From assembly GCF_025751535.1 (NCBI RefSeq), contig NZ_JAOWLC010000006.1, forward strand, positions 62,001-126,000: 64,000 nucleotides of DNA. Reading direction: 5' to 3'. A program made the position numbers and the translations under genes. Below the pieces are notes generated by a model. That model saw only the letters and a program-made list of their open reading frames with translations. It was not told the origin of the DNA and searched no databases. This DNA comes from Lentibacter sp. XHP0401. GTDB taxonomy: Bacteria > Pseudomonadota > Alphaproteobacteria > Rhodobacterales > Rhodobacteraceae. Of the stretch, positions 17,923-27,800 are shown one piece after another (position 1 is the stretch's first letter; each line of letters opens with the position of its first letter).

Positions 17923-18046
17923 CGCGTCGCTCCAGAATAGGGCCCAAAGCACAATGCTTTGGACCACAGATGCTGGATATACGGCGAAACACTTCAAACG
18001 GGTTGATTTTATTTACCCCCGTCTTGCTTCTTCGGCGCTTTTTGGC

Positions 18047-18436
18047 TTATTTGATTTTAGTCCACTTCTGGCTTGAACAAAGCAACCCGCCTGCAACACA
18101 GCCCTTAAGGGTCAGGTTGTTTCCGTTCACTTGCATTTTGCCGATGTAGATTTTGTCATTAGAAGGCCGCCAGACCTTGCCTTCATAGGCTCCGCCGCCT
18201 TTCGGCGTCATGCCACGAACAATCTGTTTGCCCTTGTTGGGCGAGTTGTATTCGCCGCTAGCATTGAAGGATTTGGCGATCGTGCCGCAAACATTCGCGC
18301 CACATTTGCTCATCTGAACATGAGCATACGACCCATCGTCAACTTCTGTCTTCCACATGCCAAGCGCGGGTTCGGCAACTACCGCTCCTGCCGCCCAAAA
18401 GCCCGCAACAGCCAAAATTAGTGTCTTCTTCATCAT
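18047..18436 (-). CDS. DUF2147 domain secreted protein (copy 2)
   Basis: The 129-residue product has a signal peptide ending near AVVAEP and the domain features LGMWKTEVDD and CGANVCGTI, clearly related to the product of 17533-17922. The start at 18436 follows GGGAGGACTT, a strong ribosome binding site; a second in-frame ATG comes directly after. It lies upstream of its paralogue on the minus strand and divergent from hisA, so the pair interrupts the his cluster. Function unknown. Confidence 0.85.
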   Translation of the reverse strand: MMKKTLILAVAGFWAAGAVVAEPALGMWKTEVDDGSYAHVQMSKCGANVCGTIAKSFNASGEYNSPNKGKQIVRGMTPKGGGAYEGKVWRPSNDKIYIGKMQVNGNNLTLKGCVAGGLLCSSQKWTKIK

Positions 18437-18563
18437 AAGTCCTCCCTTATCCAATAATCATGAGGCACTCTGGCGATTCCACGCAAGCCTGACTTGAGGT
18501 CACATTGCATTTCGCGCCCGCCCGTGCATAAAGCTTCCAACGCCAAATATGCAGGACAACCCG

Positions 18564-19286
18564 ATGATCCTTTACCCCGCGATCGACCTAAAAGATGGCC
18601 GCGCCGTGCGCCTTGTGCATGGCGAAATGGAGCGCGAAACCGTATTCAACGAAAATCCCGCCGCACAAGCGATGGAGTTTGTTCAGGCTGGCTGCGAATG
18701 GCTACATCTGGTTGACCTTAACGGAGCCTTTGCAGGCGAGCCTGTCAATGACGCGCCCGTTGAGGAAATCCTCAAGCAATGCAAGGTCCCCGCCCAACTT
18801 GGCGGCGGCATCCGCGACATGGCCACCATCGAACGCTGGATCAGCCGAGGCCTCGCCCGCGTGATCCTAGGCACTGTGGCCGTCGAAAACCCCCAGCTCG
18901 TGCGCGACGCCGCCCGCGAATTCCCCGGCAAAGTCGCCGTCGGCATTGATGCCCGCAAAGGCATGGTCGCCACCAAAGGCTGGGCGGAAGAGACCAACGT
19001 CAACGCGACAGATCTCGCTAAATCCTTCGAAGACGCAGGTGTTGCAGCCATCATCTATACTGATATCAATCGAGATGGCGCTATGAAAGGCCCCAATGTT
19101 GCCGAGACAGCTGCCCTTGGCAATGCTGTCAGCATCCCCGTTATCGCTTCAGGTGGGGTCAGCTCACTCGCCGACCTGCAGGCACTTAAAACCTGCGGCG
19201 CTCCTTTGAATGGCGCGATATCCGGTCGTGCGCTCTATGACGGCGCGATAGACCTCAAAGAAGCCCTTACGCTTCTGAGATCCTGA
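18564..19286 (+). CDS. hisA: Phosphoribosylformimino-5-aminoimidazole carboxamide ribotide isomerase HisA
   Basis: HisA performs the Amadori rearrangement of ProFAR to PRFAR in histidine synthesis. The 240-residue TIM barrel begins [12 protein letters not shown], with the general base Asp in AIDLKDG, a phosphate loop LGGGIR and the second half-site [14 protein letters not shown] chose ATG 18564 because AGGAC lies 6 bp before it and the result is the canonical N terminus; the ATG at 18549 would add five residues. Confidence 0.96.
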   Translation: MILYPAIDLKDGRAVRLVHGEMERETVFNENPAAQAMEFVQAGCEWLHLVDLNGAFAGEPVNDAPVEEILKQCKVPAQLGGGIRDMATIERWISRGLARVILGTVAVENPQLVRDAAREFPGKVAVGIDARKGMVATKGWAEETNVNATDLAKSFEDAGVAAIIYTDINRDGAMKGPNVAETAALGNAVSIPVIASGGVSSLADLQALKTCGAPLNGAISGRALYDGAIDLKEALTLLRS

Positions 19287-19523
19287 CGTGGGCGCAAAGA
19301 ACAATGTCTTTTTTCATCGCCCCCAACCCTGCCGGTCCTGATCTTTGGTGCCCTCGCTTTGGCCTCGGCAGCCCTCGCAAGTAAGAGTCACCGTCACTTC
19401 AAGTGCTGGATGTCTTTAACGATCTTGAGCGCGCTGCTTAAACACGCCTGCAAAAACAAAGCGAATTGAACTGTCTTTCTCGGCTCTGTAGACAGTCCCT
19501 ACGCTGCAATCAAAGGCTTCAAC
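19287..19523 (+). other. hisA-hisF spacer with a possible broken small membrane-protein frame
   Basis: In this 237-bp spacer an ATG at about 19303 begins MSFFIAP, and after a frame change the sequence continues as a strongly hydrophobic LPVLIFGALALASAALAS stretch typical of a membrane span. One base lost in the run of C residues would explain the break. No intact gene can be supported, and the reading may be coincidence. Confidence 0.25.
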
Positions 19524-20285
19524 ATGCTCAAAACCCGTATCATCCCCTGCCTCGATGTCGCCGACGGGCGTGTCGTCAAAGGCGTGAACTTCGTCGATCT
19601 CGTCGATGCGGGCGACCCTGTCGATGCCGCCAAGGCCTATGATGCTGCGGGGGCTGACGAGCTTTGCTTCCTCGACATTCATGCCACCCATGAAAACCGT
19701 GGCACAATGTTTGACATGGTCACCCGCACAGCCGAACAGTGCTATATCCCACTGACAGTTGGTGGTGGCGTGCGTACCGTGCAGGACGTGCGCGATCTCT
19801 TGCTCGCCGGCGCCGACAAAGTCAGCTTCAACTCCGCCGCCGTGGCCAACCCCGACGTCGTCGGCGAAGCCTCGGCACACTTTGGCAGCCAATGCATTGT
19901 TGTGGCGATTGACGCCAAGACAGTCAGCCCCGGAAAATGGGAGATTTTCACCCACGGGGGCCGCAAACCCACAGGTATAGACGCGGTCGAGTTTGCCAAA
20001 CTCGTTACCAAAAACGGCGCCGGCGAAATCCTTCTCACCTCAATGGACCGTGACGGCACCAAAGCAGGCTACAATCTCCCGCTCACCCGCGCCATCGCCG
20101 ATGCCGTCAGCGTGCCTGTGATAGCTTCAGGCGGCGTCGGGACACTTGAGCACCTTGTCGAAGGCGTCACCGAGGGGCACGCGAGCGCTGTGCTCGCCGC
20201 CTCAATCTTTCACTTCGGCACATATTCCATCCGCGAAGCCAAAGACTACATGCAGGCCGCGGGCATCCCCATGAGGATCGAATAA
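19524..20285 (+). CDS. hisF: Imidazole glycerol phosphate synthase, cyclase subunit HisF
   Basis: HisF joins ammonia from HisH to PRFAR, producing imidazole-glycerol phosphate and AICAR. The 253-residue TIM barrel has the N-terminal [17 protein letters not shown] with catalytic Asp, the phosphate loop GGGVRT, and [14 protein letters not shown] with the second catalytic Asp. Its TAA stop shares one base with the hisE ATG, which indicates translational coupling. Confidence 0.97.
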   Translation: MLKTRIIPCLDVADGRVVKGVNFVDLVDAGDPVDAAKAYDAAGADELCFLDIHATHENRGTMFDMVTRTAEQCYIPLTVGGGVRTVQDVRDLLLAGADKVSFNSAAVANPDVVGEASAHFGSQCIVVAIDAKTVSPGKWEIFTHGGRKPTGIDAVEFAKLVTKNGAGEILLTSMDRDGTKAGYNLPLTRAIADAVSVPVIASGGVGTLEHLVEGVTEGHASAVLAASIFHFGTYSIREAKDYMQAAGIPMRIE

Positions 20286-20590
20286 TGACTCTGGAAGAAC
20301 TGGAAACCATCATCGCCACCCGCGCCGCCGCCTCCCCCGAGGAAAGCTGGACTGCAAAGTTATTGGCACAGGGCCGCGATAAAGTCGCCGAAAAGCTTGG
20401 CGAAGAGGCAATCGAAACGGTAATCGAAGCCGTAAAAGGCAATAAAACGGGCCTCACATCCGAGGCGGCCGATCTGATCTTTCACCTGCTCGTCGTGCTT
20501 CACGCCAATGATGTGAAAGTCTCAGATGTAATGGCCGAGCTTGCCCGCCGCCAAAGCCAGTCAGGCCTCGCTGAAAAAGCTTCGCGCTAG
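20285..20590 (+). CDS. hisE: Phosphoribosyl-ATP pyrophosphatase HisE
   Basis: HisE hydrolyses phosphoribosyl-ATP to phosphoribosyl-AMP. The 101-residue MazG-like helical protein has [18 protein letters not shown], which contains the metal-binding EExxE motif, and a later [13 protein letters not shown] helix. It overlaps hisF by one base. Its TAG stop shares a CTAG tetranucleotide with the stop of the convergent CoA-binding protein gene. Confidence 0.96.
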   Translation: MTLEELETIIATRAAASPEESWTAKLLAQGRDKVAEKLGEEAIETVIEAVKGNKTGLTSEAADLIFHLLVVLHANDVKVSDVMAELARRQSQSGLAEKASR

Positions 20591-21060
20591 AGCTTCGAGC
20601 TGATCACGCCGGTATTGAACCCGCCCCGGCGCAACTCACCAAAAAGGCGCTGGTATTCAATCTTCGGACAGCGGTTCATCACCACATCCACCCCGCGCGC
20701 ACGAGCCAGTGCAGCGGCCTCTTCATGCACAACACCGATTTGCATCCAAATGCTCTGAAGCCTGGGCAACCGCTCCAAAGCCTCCTCAACGATCGGCAAA
20801 ACATCCTCCGAACGGCGAAATATGTCGAGAAAATCAGTATCATCGGGTAGATCCGCAAGACCCGCCACATAAGGTGCGCCCATAAAGTCCTGCCCTACAT
20901 AGGCGGGGTTCACCGGCAGTATCTCATATCCGCGCAGCTTGAGATACCGCCCGACAAAGTAGCTTGGCCGCGTCTCCTTGCTTGAAAGCCCGACAATGGC
21001 AACACGCTTGGCACGCTGCAAAACATCTTTCAGAAAACGGTCAGTGTAATTCTCAGACAT
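20587..21060 (-). CDS. CoA-binding domain protein (YccU-like)
   Basis: The 157-residue protein has a single CoA-binding Rossmann domain: [44 protein letters not shown], then [13 protein letters not shown] and [18 protein letters not shown]. It resembles the CoA-binding half of succinyl-CoA synthetase alpha subunits but lacks the ligase part. The physiological role of these small proteins is not established. It is convergent with hisE and downstream of the rlmB terminator. Confidence 0.9.
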   Translation of the reverse strand: MSENYTDRFLKDVLQRAKRVAIVGLSSKETRPSYFVGRYLKLRGYEILPVNPAYVGQDFMGAPYVAGLADLPDDTDFLDIFRRSEDVLPIVEEALERLPRLQSIWMQIGVVHEEAAALARARGVDVVMNRCPKIEYQRLFGELRRGGFNTGVISSKL

Positions 21061-21087
21061 GCTTTAGTCCTCCAGTGCCTTTGAGCC

Positions 21088-21118
21088 AAAAAAAAGCGCC
21101 CAAGTCAAACTTGAGCGC
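21088..21118 (-). terminator. Rho-independent terminator of rlmB
   Basis: On the minus strand GCGC-T-CAAGT pairs with ACTTG-G-GCGC around a 3-nt loop and is followed by eight T residues (A run at 21088-21095 on the plus strand). It lies about 120 bp after the rlmB stop codon. Confidence 0.88.
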
Positions 21119-21238
21119 AGTTACGGAACGAGGGACAGTATTACGAAAGCAGGTGTTCCATCCTGCTTCTGGGATAGATGTAGGGACGAATCCGAACTTA
21201 AAAAGAGGATGTAAAAAACCTGTGAACAAGATGTTAAA

Positions 21239-22030
21239 TCAGGCAGTTTTTTGCCGAGTGGCCGCATATAGTGAAACCGCAGCCGCATTGGATACATTGA
21301 GCGAACCGAAATCACCCATGAAGTCGATCCGTGCCAGCACATCGCATTGTTCTTTGGTTTTCTCCCGCAGGCCTGGCCCCTCTGCCCCGAGCACAAGCGC
21401 AACGGGACGGTCTTCAAAACTGGCGATTTCCGCCTCCAGTGTCGTGTCTGCTTCACCGTCGAGCCCGATCACGAAATATCCATAGCCCTTCAATTCTTCC
21501 ATCACGCGGGCCAGATTGGTCACGCGCAGGTAAGGCTGGCGCTCTAGCGCTCCGCTGGCTGTCTTGGCCAAAGCTCCCGTTTCAGGCGCAGCGTGGCGCT
21601 TGGTGCCAATCACGGCGCGTGCGCCGAACACTTCGGCCGAACGCAGGATCGCGCCCACATTGTGAGGGTCTGAGACACGGTCCAAAAGTAAAACCCGCGC
21701 AGGCCGCTCATCTCCGCCGCTCACACAGGCATCGGCCACCGAGCCCCAATCAAGCGGCTTTACCTCCAGCGCAGCACCCTGATGCACAGAGTTAGGATCA
21801 AGCGGAGCAGCAAATTTGCGCGGGTCTGAAAGCTCGGGAGTAACCCCGCTCGCCGCAATCACATCCGCCAACTTGGCCTGGGCATTCAACGTCACAACAA
21901 GGCGCAATTTGACGCGCTTGGGGTTGGCCAGAGCATCGCGCACAGCATGCAGACCAAAGAGCCAGACCGTCTCGGCCGCCTCAAGTTTTTTACCGCGTTC
22001 TTTTTCAACAACCCACTTTGGCTTTTTCAT
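21239..22030 (-). CDS. rlmB: 23S rRNA (guanosine(2251)-2'-O)-methyltransferase RlmB
   Basis: RlmB is a SPOUT-class methyltransferase acting on the peptidyl-transferase centre. The product of about 263 residues has an N-terminal substrate-binding domain (WLFGLHAVRDALANP) and the SpoU domain with motif 1 DRVSDPHNVGAILRSAEVFGA, motif 2 LVLGAEGPGLR and motif 3 LNVSNAAAVSLY, which form the trefoil knot. The ATG at 22030 gives MKKPKW; an ATG at 22060, preceded by GAGAGAAAT, would add ten residues and cannot be excluded. Confidence 0.93.
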   Translation of the reverse strand: MKKPKWVVEKERGKKLEAAETVWLFGLHAVRDALANPKRVKLRLVVTLNAQAKLADVIAASGVTPELSDPRKFAAPLDPNSVHQGAALEVKPLDWGSVADACVSGGDERPARVLLLDRVSDPHNVGAILRSAEVFGARAVIGTKRHAAPETGALAKTASGALERQPYLRVTNLARVMEELKGYGYFVIGLDGEADTTLEAEIASFEDRPVALVLGAEGPGLREKTKEQCDVLARIDFMGDFGSLNVSNAAAVSLYAATRQKTA

Positions 22031-22139
22031 CGTAAGACCCTGTTTTGACGCCGAGACCATATTTCTCTCACTTGCGCCGCTTATCATGCCAATTTGGTGT
22101 TGACGACCCCAAGCCAGCCAAGTAATCACCGCCCTCAGT

Positions 22140-22223
22140 GGGCGACAGGCCGCAAGGTGTGGCAGGGGACTGTAACTCCCTCGCGGAGACGCACGCCTGG
22201 TTCGATTCCAGGGTCGCCCACCA
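22140..22223 (+). tRNA. tRNA-Tyr (anticodon GTA), island attachment site
   Basis: The 84-nt sequence forms acceptor stem GGGCGAC/GTCGCCC, anticodon stem GGGGA/TCCCT with loop CTGTAAC (anticodon GTA), a long class II variable arm with a GCG-GAGA-CGC stem, and T arm CCTGG-TTCGATT-CCAGG, discriminator A and an encoded CCA. The core is unusual: position 8 reads A instead of T and the D arm is atypical. Its last 23 bases are duplicated at 37998-38020, marking it as the integration site of the island, with the tRNA left intact. Confidence 0.88.
22201..22223 (+). repeat. Attachment site attL (23-bp direct repeat)
   Basis: The last 23 bases of tRNA-Tyr, starting TTCGATTCCAGG and ending in CCCACCA, recur identically at 37998-38020 in the same orientation. 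Bases just outside the repeat differ at both places, which fixes the core length. This is the classic outcome of integrase-mediated insertion at a tRNA 3' end. Confidence 0.93.
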
Positions 22224-22286
22224 TTTTACTCAACATGCTGTTTTTTATGGACGTGAGGTGCTACAATGCACCTCATACTGGCTATA

Positions 22287-22316
22287 TTCGATACAAACAG
22301 ACGTGATTTCGATACA
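22287..22316 (+). repeat. Paired TTCGATACA repeats, left end
   Basis: Identical 9-mers TTCGATACA lie at 22287-22295 and 22308-22316, 21 bp apart, just before the integrase ATG at 22317. The same pair with the same 21-bp step occurs near the right end (37887-37916). Position and phasing suggest arm-type binding sites for the integrase or an excisionase, and the left pair could also act as an operator for the integrase gene. Confidence 0.65.
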
Positions 22317-23960
22317 ATGAGTGACGAAGGCAAGATTCCCTACCTGAAGATCGACCGTGGTCGATACTTCTACCAGCGTCGCGTTCCTCAGAAGATGCAG
22401 GCCCATCTCGGCATTCGTCGGTGGCAGTTGCCATGCGGCGATGTCAGCTACTCCAAGGCGGTTCAGATGGTCGTGACTTGGGCTGAGGAGCATGACGAGC
22501 TTATTGCCAGCCTGCGCGACCCTGACAAGCTAAGGAAGGCTGGTGTGACCGCTGTCCGTGAGGCGAAGGCAAAACGTGCCGTTGCATTCGATGAATTTGA
22601 CCTCCCCCGCTTCTATGAGATGACAGAGCGGCTTGAAGGGGAGAAACAGTATTTTCCAAAACATACCATTCCCCGCCCATGGCAAGCTGCTGCAAAGATG
22701 TTGCAAAGCGCCGAAGCAGCCTATGCGGGTCAACCCGATCAAGAAACTAACATCAACACAATCAATTTCTGGATTGAAGAAACGCGACGTGGCGACCCGC
22801 CGAACAGGATCAAAGAAGTTCCCAGATATCCGCAGTTGGTAAAGCACATCGAAACCTTGGACCCAAAACTCGTTCGAGATGCAAAGATCAGACTTATCGA
22901 CCTGCCCCCACCAATGGCACCAGAACTGTATCTGGACTGGTTAGTAGAAGCCTACGATGTCGGGTTTGGACCAGATCGAGAGCCGCCAGTTGATGCTGAT
23001 CAGAAAGATGAGCATGACTTCATCAAACGAAAGCTGGAGCGAAAGATTTCCGAGCTTTCCCCTGACCCGAATACCATCACCGCAGTCACCGAAAGATATT
23101 GTGATTTCAACTCGATCCGATCGGGCACACGTTCAAAGTATCGTCGCGAACTTGCCCGCCTTATTGAGATCACACGAGACGTGCCTATTGGGCACGTGCG
23201 CACAGAACACTTACGCCAGTTGCGAGACAAACTGATTGGTGAAATCAAACCTGCATCGATCCAAGCAGTCTTCACCCCGATCAAAGGCATCTTCAACTTC
23301 GCGTTCGACGAAGACCTGATCAACGTCAACCCAATGGCTGGTGTCAAACTCCCCCGTGACAAGCGGCCAATCGAAGAGCGGAAATGGAAACCATTCGAAC
23401 CTGCCGAGATCAGACGCATATTGGATGCCGCAGAAGCCACATGGGGCAAGCCTGCGAAAGGTCTCACTGATGAACGCCGCAAAGCCATCCATATGGTGGT
23501 CCGTGTTCTCGCATTTTCGGGGATGCGGCCCGTCGAAGTCATTCGACTCACAGCAGATGATGTCGATGATAAGTTGATCAGGATCAAAGGAAGCAAAACG
23601 GAGAGTTCGACACGAGTCGTACCACTACATCCAGAGCTTGCGGGCCTCCACGATTGGATTGCCAATGGCGGCTTAACGACATTCCAAACAATCAAGACAG
23701 ATAAAGTTGGTTCAGTGCGGCACAACTTTGCAAGACTGCTTCGTGAACAGATGCGAGACCCCATCAAAGACCCACAAAAGGCGCTTTACTCGCTACGTTC
23801 AACGTTCGTAAACGCGATGCGTCGCGCTGGTGCAGACATTCAGGTGCAACGGGCAATCCTCGGCCACAAGGAGGCTGGTGCAATCCGTCACTACGACGAT
23901 GGCCCGGAATTTGATGTCAAACGACGCTGGGTCAATGCGACCGACCCAAGGGTTCTGTGA
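22317..23960 (+). CDS. Tyrosine recombinase (site-specific integrase)
   Basis: This phage-type integrase of 547 residues inserts the island at tRNA-Tyr. The N-terminal 40 residues (YLKIDRGRYFYQRRVP) resemble the small domain seen at the front of many alphaproteobacterial island integrases; a SAM-like core-binding domain lies near 240-340. The catalytic domain shows Arg in FSGMRPVEVIRL, Lys in IKGSKTESSTRVVPL, YSLRST (normally HxLRHT), and the final His and Tyr in ILGHKEAGAIRHYDD. I chose ATG 22317; upstream codons overlap the paired repeats. It stands alone next to attL. Confidence 0.95.
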   Translation: MSDEGKIPYLKIDRGRYFYQRRVPQKMQAHLGIRRWQLPCGDVSYSKAVQMVVTWAEEHDELIASLRDPDKLRKAGVTAVREAKAKRAVAFDEFDLPRFYEMTERLEGEKQYFPKHTIPRPWQAAAKMLQSAEAAYAGQPDQETNINTINFWIEETRRGDPPNRIKEVPRYPQLVKHIETLDPKLVRDAKIRLIDLPPPMAPELYLDWLVEAYDVGFGPDREPPVDADQKDEHDFIKRKLERKISELSPDPNTITAVTERYCDFNSIRSGTRSKYRRELARLIEITRDVPIGHVRTEHLRQLRDKLIGEIKPASIQAVFTPIKGIFNFAFDEDLINVNPMAGVKLPRDKRPIEERKWKPFEPAEIRRILDAAEATWGKPAKGLTDERRKAIHMVVRVLAFSGMRPVEVIRLTADDVDDKLIRIKGSKTESSTRVVPLHPELAGLHDWIANGGLTTFQTIKTDKVGSVRHNFARLLREQMRDPIKDPQKALYSLRSTFVNAMRRAGADIQVQRAILGHKEAGAIRHYDDGPEFDVKRRWVNATDPRVL

Positions 23961-24000
23961 GATGAAATACATCTGCATGAGCGTGTGATATACCCTTAAA

Positions 24001-24036
24001 AATAAGGGCATTTGTAAAATTTCAGATGCCCTTATT
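24001..24036. terminator. Bidirectional hairpin terminator after the integrase
   Basis: AATAAGGGCATTTG (24001-24014) pairs with CAGATGCCCTTATT (24023-24036) over 14 bp with one T-G pair and an 8-nt loop. A/T-rich ends on both sides provide T-tracts in either direction, as fits the convergent integrase and metallopeptidase genes. Confidence 0.75.
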
Positions 24037-24131
24037 GGAACAAAACCTACTCACTATTGGGACGCTTCTCCTATAGAATGACACCGGACTAGACCAGCAT
24101 AGGTGCTGGTAACTTATCATATCATTTTGCG

Positions 24132-24860
24132 TCATTCGCTTATGAGATGCTCGACCAATCCATCCAGATGATGCTTGGCCTTACGCCAGTCTCCGGCGTG
24201 GGCGTCGATCAACTTCCAGAAATTCGGTCCATGATCGTGGTATTTGAGATGAGCAAGCTCATGAACCAGCACGTAGTCGATACACGCACGGGGTGCTTTG
24301 ATCAGATGCGAATTTAGGATGACTTCGCCCGCTGGCGAACAACTTCCCCACTGGCGTGACATTTCAAGCAAGCGAAACGGCGGTGGAGCAGTGACCCACG
24401 GCAGCGATTGGGACAGGCTGTCGATCCGTCGGGCAAGGTAGTCACGACCTTTGACGCGGTACCAAGCTCTAACACGTCCCCTTATGTCGTCAGGTGTTCC
24501 AGTCGCGGATTGGACTTCAAGTCGGTTGCCTATGAGGCGGACCGCTGCTGGCTTACCCGTAACGGGGATGACCTTGAGCATATAGCGACGACCGAGATAC
24601 AGGACTTGCTCACCAGACACATACCCCTTGGGTCGAACATGGACATAGCGTTCTCGGGCCTCTTGGACATGGTTGGCCACCCACTTGGCACGTTTCTGAA
24701 CGGCGCTTTTGATGCTGCTGTCATCGAAGCCTTTGGGAGCATCGACAGACACAGAGCCATCAGGATTCACGTGGATTGCTACACGGGATGTGCGGGCGTC
24801 GTCATAGGCCACCTGATACGGGATACGGTCATCCCCATATACCAGCACAAACTGGGTCAC
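24132..24860 (-). CDS. YgjP/DUF45-type metallopeptidase associated with the type I RM operon
   Basis: The 242-residue protein has the zinc-binding HELAHLKYHDHGPNFW motif near residue 200, giving HExxH and a third histidine, together with the upstream RWGSCSP segment (here RQWGSCSPAGEVILNSHLI) of the YgjP/DUF45 family. Members are predicted metal-dependent hydrolases often found behind hsdR. Its start overlaps the end of hsdR by 4 bp, so it is the last gene of the hsd operon. Its substrate and its contribution to restriction are not established. Confidence 0.9.
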   Translation of the reverse strand: MTQFVLVYGDDRIPYQVAYDDARTSRVAIHVNPDGSVSVDAPKGFDDSSIKSAVQKRAKWVANHVQEARERYVHVRPKGYVSGEQVLYLGRRYMLKVIPVTGKPAAVRLIGNRLEVQSATGTPDDIRGRVRAWYRVKGRDYLARRIDSLSQSLPWVTAPPPFRLLEMSRQWGSCSPAGEVILNSHLIKAPRACIDYVLVHELAHLKYHDHGPNFWKLIDAHAGDWRKAKHHLDGLVEHLISE

Positions 24861-27800
24861 TGAGAGTTTCTCACTGATCCAGCACGGACAACGGCGAGAA
24901 CCTGATCAATCAGCGCGTATGCCGCATCGGTGCCGCCAAGCAGGTTGAAATACCGCACCAGCAGGCTTTTCTTGATCGCGGCCTCTAGGTTTCCTGGACT
25001 AATCGAATGGGACTGCACCGCATCTATTACCACAGACTCGATATACAGTGCTTCCTCGACAAGCTTGTCCTCGGTTGGATTCGTTCCGTTCAAATGATCA
25101 AGCAGTAGCCCGTAGTAAGCTTTAGCACGTGGCTGATCAGTGAAACGATCTGGGACACCAGGCGTGTTGCGCTCAGCAACCTGTTCTTCAAGGTCTTTGA
25201 ACATAGTGTATTGCTTACCAGGATGATCGAACATCGCCTCGGCGGCTTGGATCGCTTCTTTCAGCAGTTCTGAAAACACACGTTGGGCATAGGGATCATC
25301 GATCAGGTCTTGCTCGATGGTTTTGCGAAGACGGGTTTTGATGACATCGGCTTCGGTGCGGGTCTTCTCGTCCGTCCAATCATCGGGGCAATCATCCTGT
25401 CCAAGCGTATCAACTCGTATAAAGCCCTCGGGATCAATGATTTCGATACCGTTGACCTGCTTATCAACCATGCGCCTGATCTGGTCTTCGTATGCCGAAA
25501 AATCGACAGTCTCACCAGCATCGCGCTTGGCCTGCACACGCAGTTCTGTGAAGAACCGCAAATCGCGTTTGTAACGCTGGATCGTCTTCTCATCGAATGC
25601 ACCATCTTCAAAGAAGGTGCGGGATGACAGGGCCAGCTTCAGGCACATGCCAAATGCCGTAAGCGCGTCGTAGAAGTCTTCGCGCACCTTCTGAGCCTGA
25701 TCGAAGCTGTGGCCTGCCTCATCCTCTGTGACTCTTGGCACCAACACGCGGCGAAGCTGCTCACGGTCCCCTTTGTTTTGAACGGACCCAAAGATCGCCC
25801 ATAGGGCATCATGCAGGCTTGGCAGGCGTTTGTATTCTGTCGAGACGTTGGAGAACGTGCCAACCAGATCATCAACCTCATACCCGTTCTGGGTCTGTGC
25901 CGCGAGGTCTTGGTAATCCTGAATGGATGTGTCCAGTTCGGCCAAGATACCACGGTAGTCGATCAGATAGCCGAACTGTTTGGCCTCATGCAGGCGGTTC
26001 ACCCGTGCGATGGCTTGCAGCAAGTTATGGCTTTTGAGGTGCTTGTCGATGTAGAGGACAGCGTTGCGCGGCTCATCAAAGCCCGTCAGCAGCTTGTCCA
26101 CGACGATCAGGATGTCAGGCGCACCGTCTGTAGCAAAGCCAGCGATGACATCGTTCTCATACGCATCAGGGTCATTGCCGACGGTTTGGTTCCACCATGT
26201 TTGCACTTCGGGTGTCTTGGCCTCATCGGTGTCATCATGGCCTTCACGGGTATCGGGTGCCGATATCACAACGGCACTGGTGACCATACCAGTATCATCC
26301 AGTGCTTTCTTGTATCTGATCGCCGACAATTTACTGTCGGTGGCAAGCTGCGCCTTGAGGCCAGGACTTTGATCAATGAAGTTTTGCTTGAAGTGTTTGG
26401 CTATATCCCGTGCGATGAGTTCGATACGACGCTCAGCTTTGTAGACTTGCCCACGGGTCGCATATTTCTGCTTTAGATCGGAAAGCTGCTGTTCGGACAG
26501 ACCTTCGGTTCTTTGTTCGAACCAAACATCGACAGCACGTTCGTTGATATCAACGATGGGCTTGCGTTCTTCATAAACCAACGGGGTGACCGCACCGTCT
26601 TCAACGGCATCCTGCATGGTATAAGCATGAAGGATAGGACCGAACTTGTTACGGGTCTTGTCTTCTTTCAACAACGGTGTGCCAGTGAAGGCGATGAACG
26701 CCGCGTTCGGCAAAGCCTGCCGCATTCTTTCATGATTTTCGCCACCTTGGCTACGGTGACCTTCATCAACCAGCACGATCAACTTGTCTGACGTATTCTT
26801 GCACTCGGGCATTTTGGTGGCTGAATTGAATTTTTGTAGCAGCGTGAAGATGATCCGACCGTTCCCCGATCCGATCTGCTTCGCCAGATCACGACCCGAC
26901 TGCACCTTGGCCTTCTCACCGTCCTTCTTAGTCGCAACGACCGATCCGAATGCACCGCCTGTCAGGAACGTCGCAGCTAGTTGCTTCTCAAGGTCAACGC
27001 GGTCGGTGACGATGATGATACGGCTGCTGGCAAGCTCGGGATCGAGCAACAGTGCTTTGGTAAGCAATACCATCAAGTTCGACTTGCCTGACCCAGTGGT
27101 GTGCCAGATCACGCCGCCTTCGCGACGACCATCGGGCTTTTGCTTGGCCACCTGTGACAGGATCGCTTTGACACCACCGAACTGCTGGTATCGCGCTACG
27201 ATCTTTTTGGTGCCACGGTCGTAGAAAATGAAGCGCCTGGTGAAGTCGAGCAGCCTGTCGGGCCTAAGCAGGCTGATGATCATGCGATCCTGCTCAGTGG
27301 GCAGCACAAGGCCGCTGTGCAGGCGCTCAAAGTCATTCCTAGCCCAGCGCGGTTTGTCGGCAAACAGCAGGGCCTTCTGATCCTCGCTCAGCGGTGTGGA
27401 TTTCACATCCTGCATCTGAGCCTCAGAAATTTCTTCCTCTTTCCACGCCCCCCAGAACTTTTTCGGCGTTTCGGTCGTGCCGTACTTGGCATCGGTGCCC
27501 GAGATCGACAGCAGCAGTTGCGAATACGCATAGAGTGTCTGGATGCCCTGATTCTTCTGGTTTCGATTGTGCTGACTGATCCCTTCGGCAACCATGGACT
27601 TCTCTACTGACGACGACGTGGGTCGCTTTGCCTCGATTACCACCAGCGGCAGGCCGTTCACGTAGCACACGACATCGGGCCGATACTGTCTCTTCCCAGC
27701 GGGGCGTTCCACGCTGAGTTCTTCGGTAACATGGAACAGGTTCGCATCCACGTTGGCCCAATCAACCAACGGGACGGTAACGGATGTCTTGTGGCCCTCC

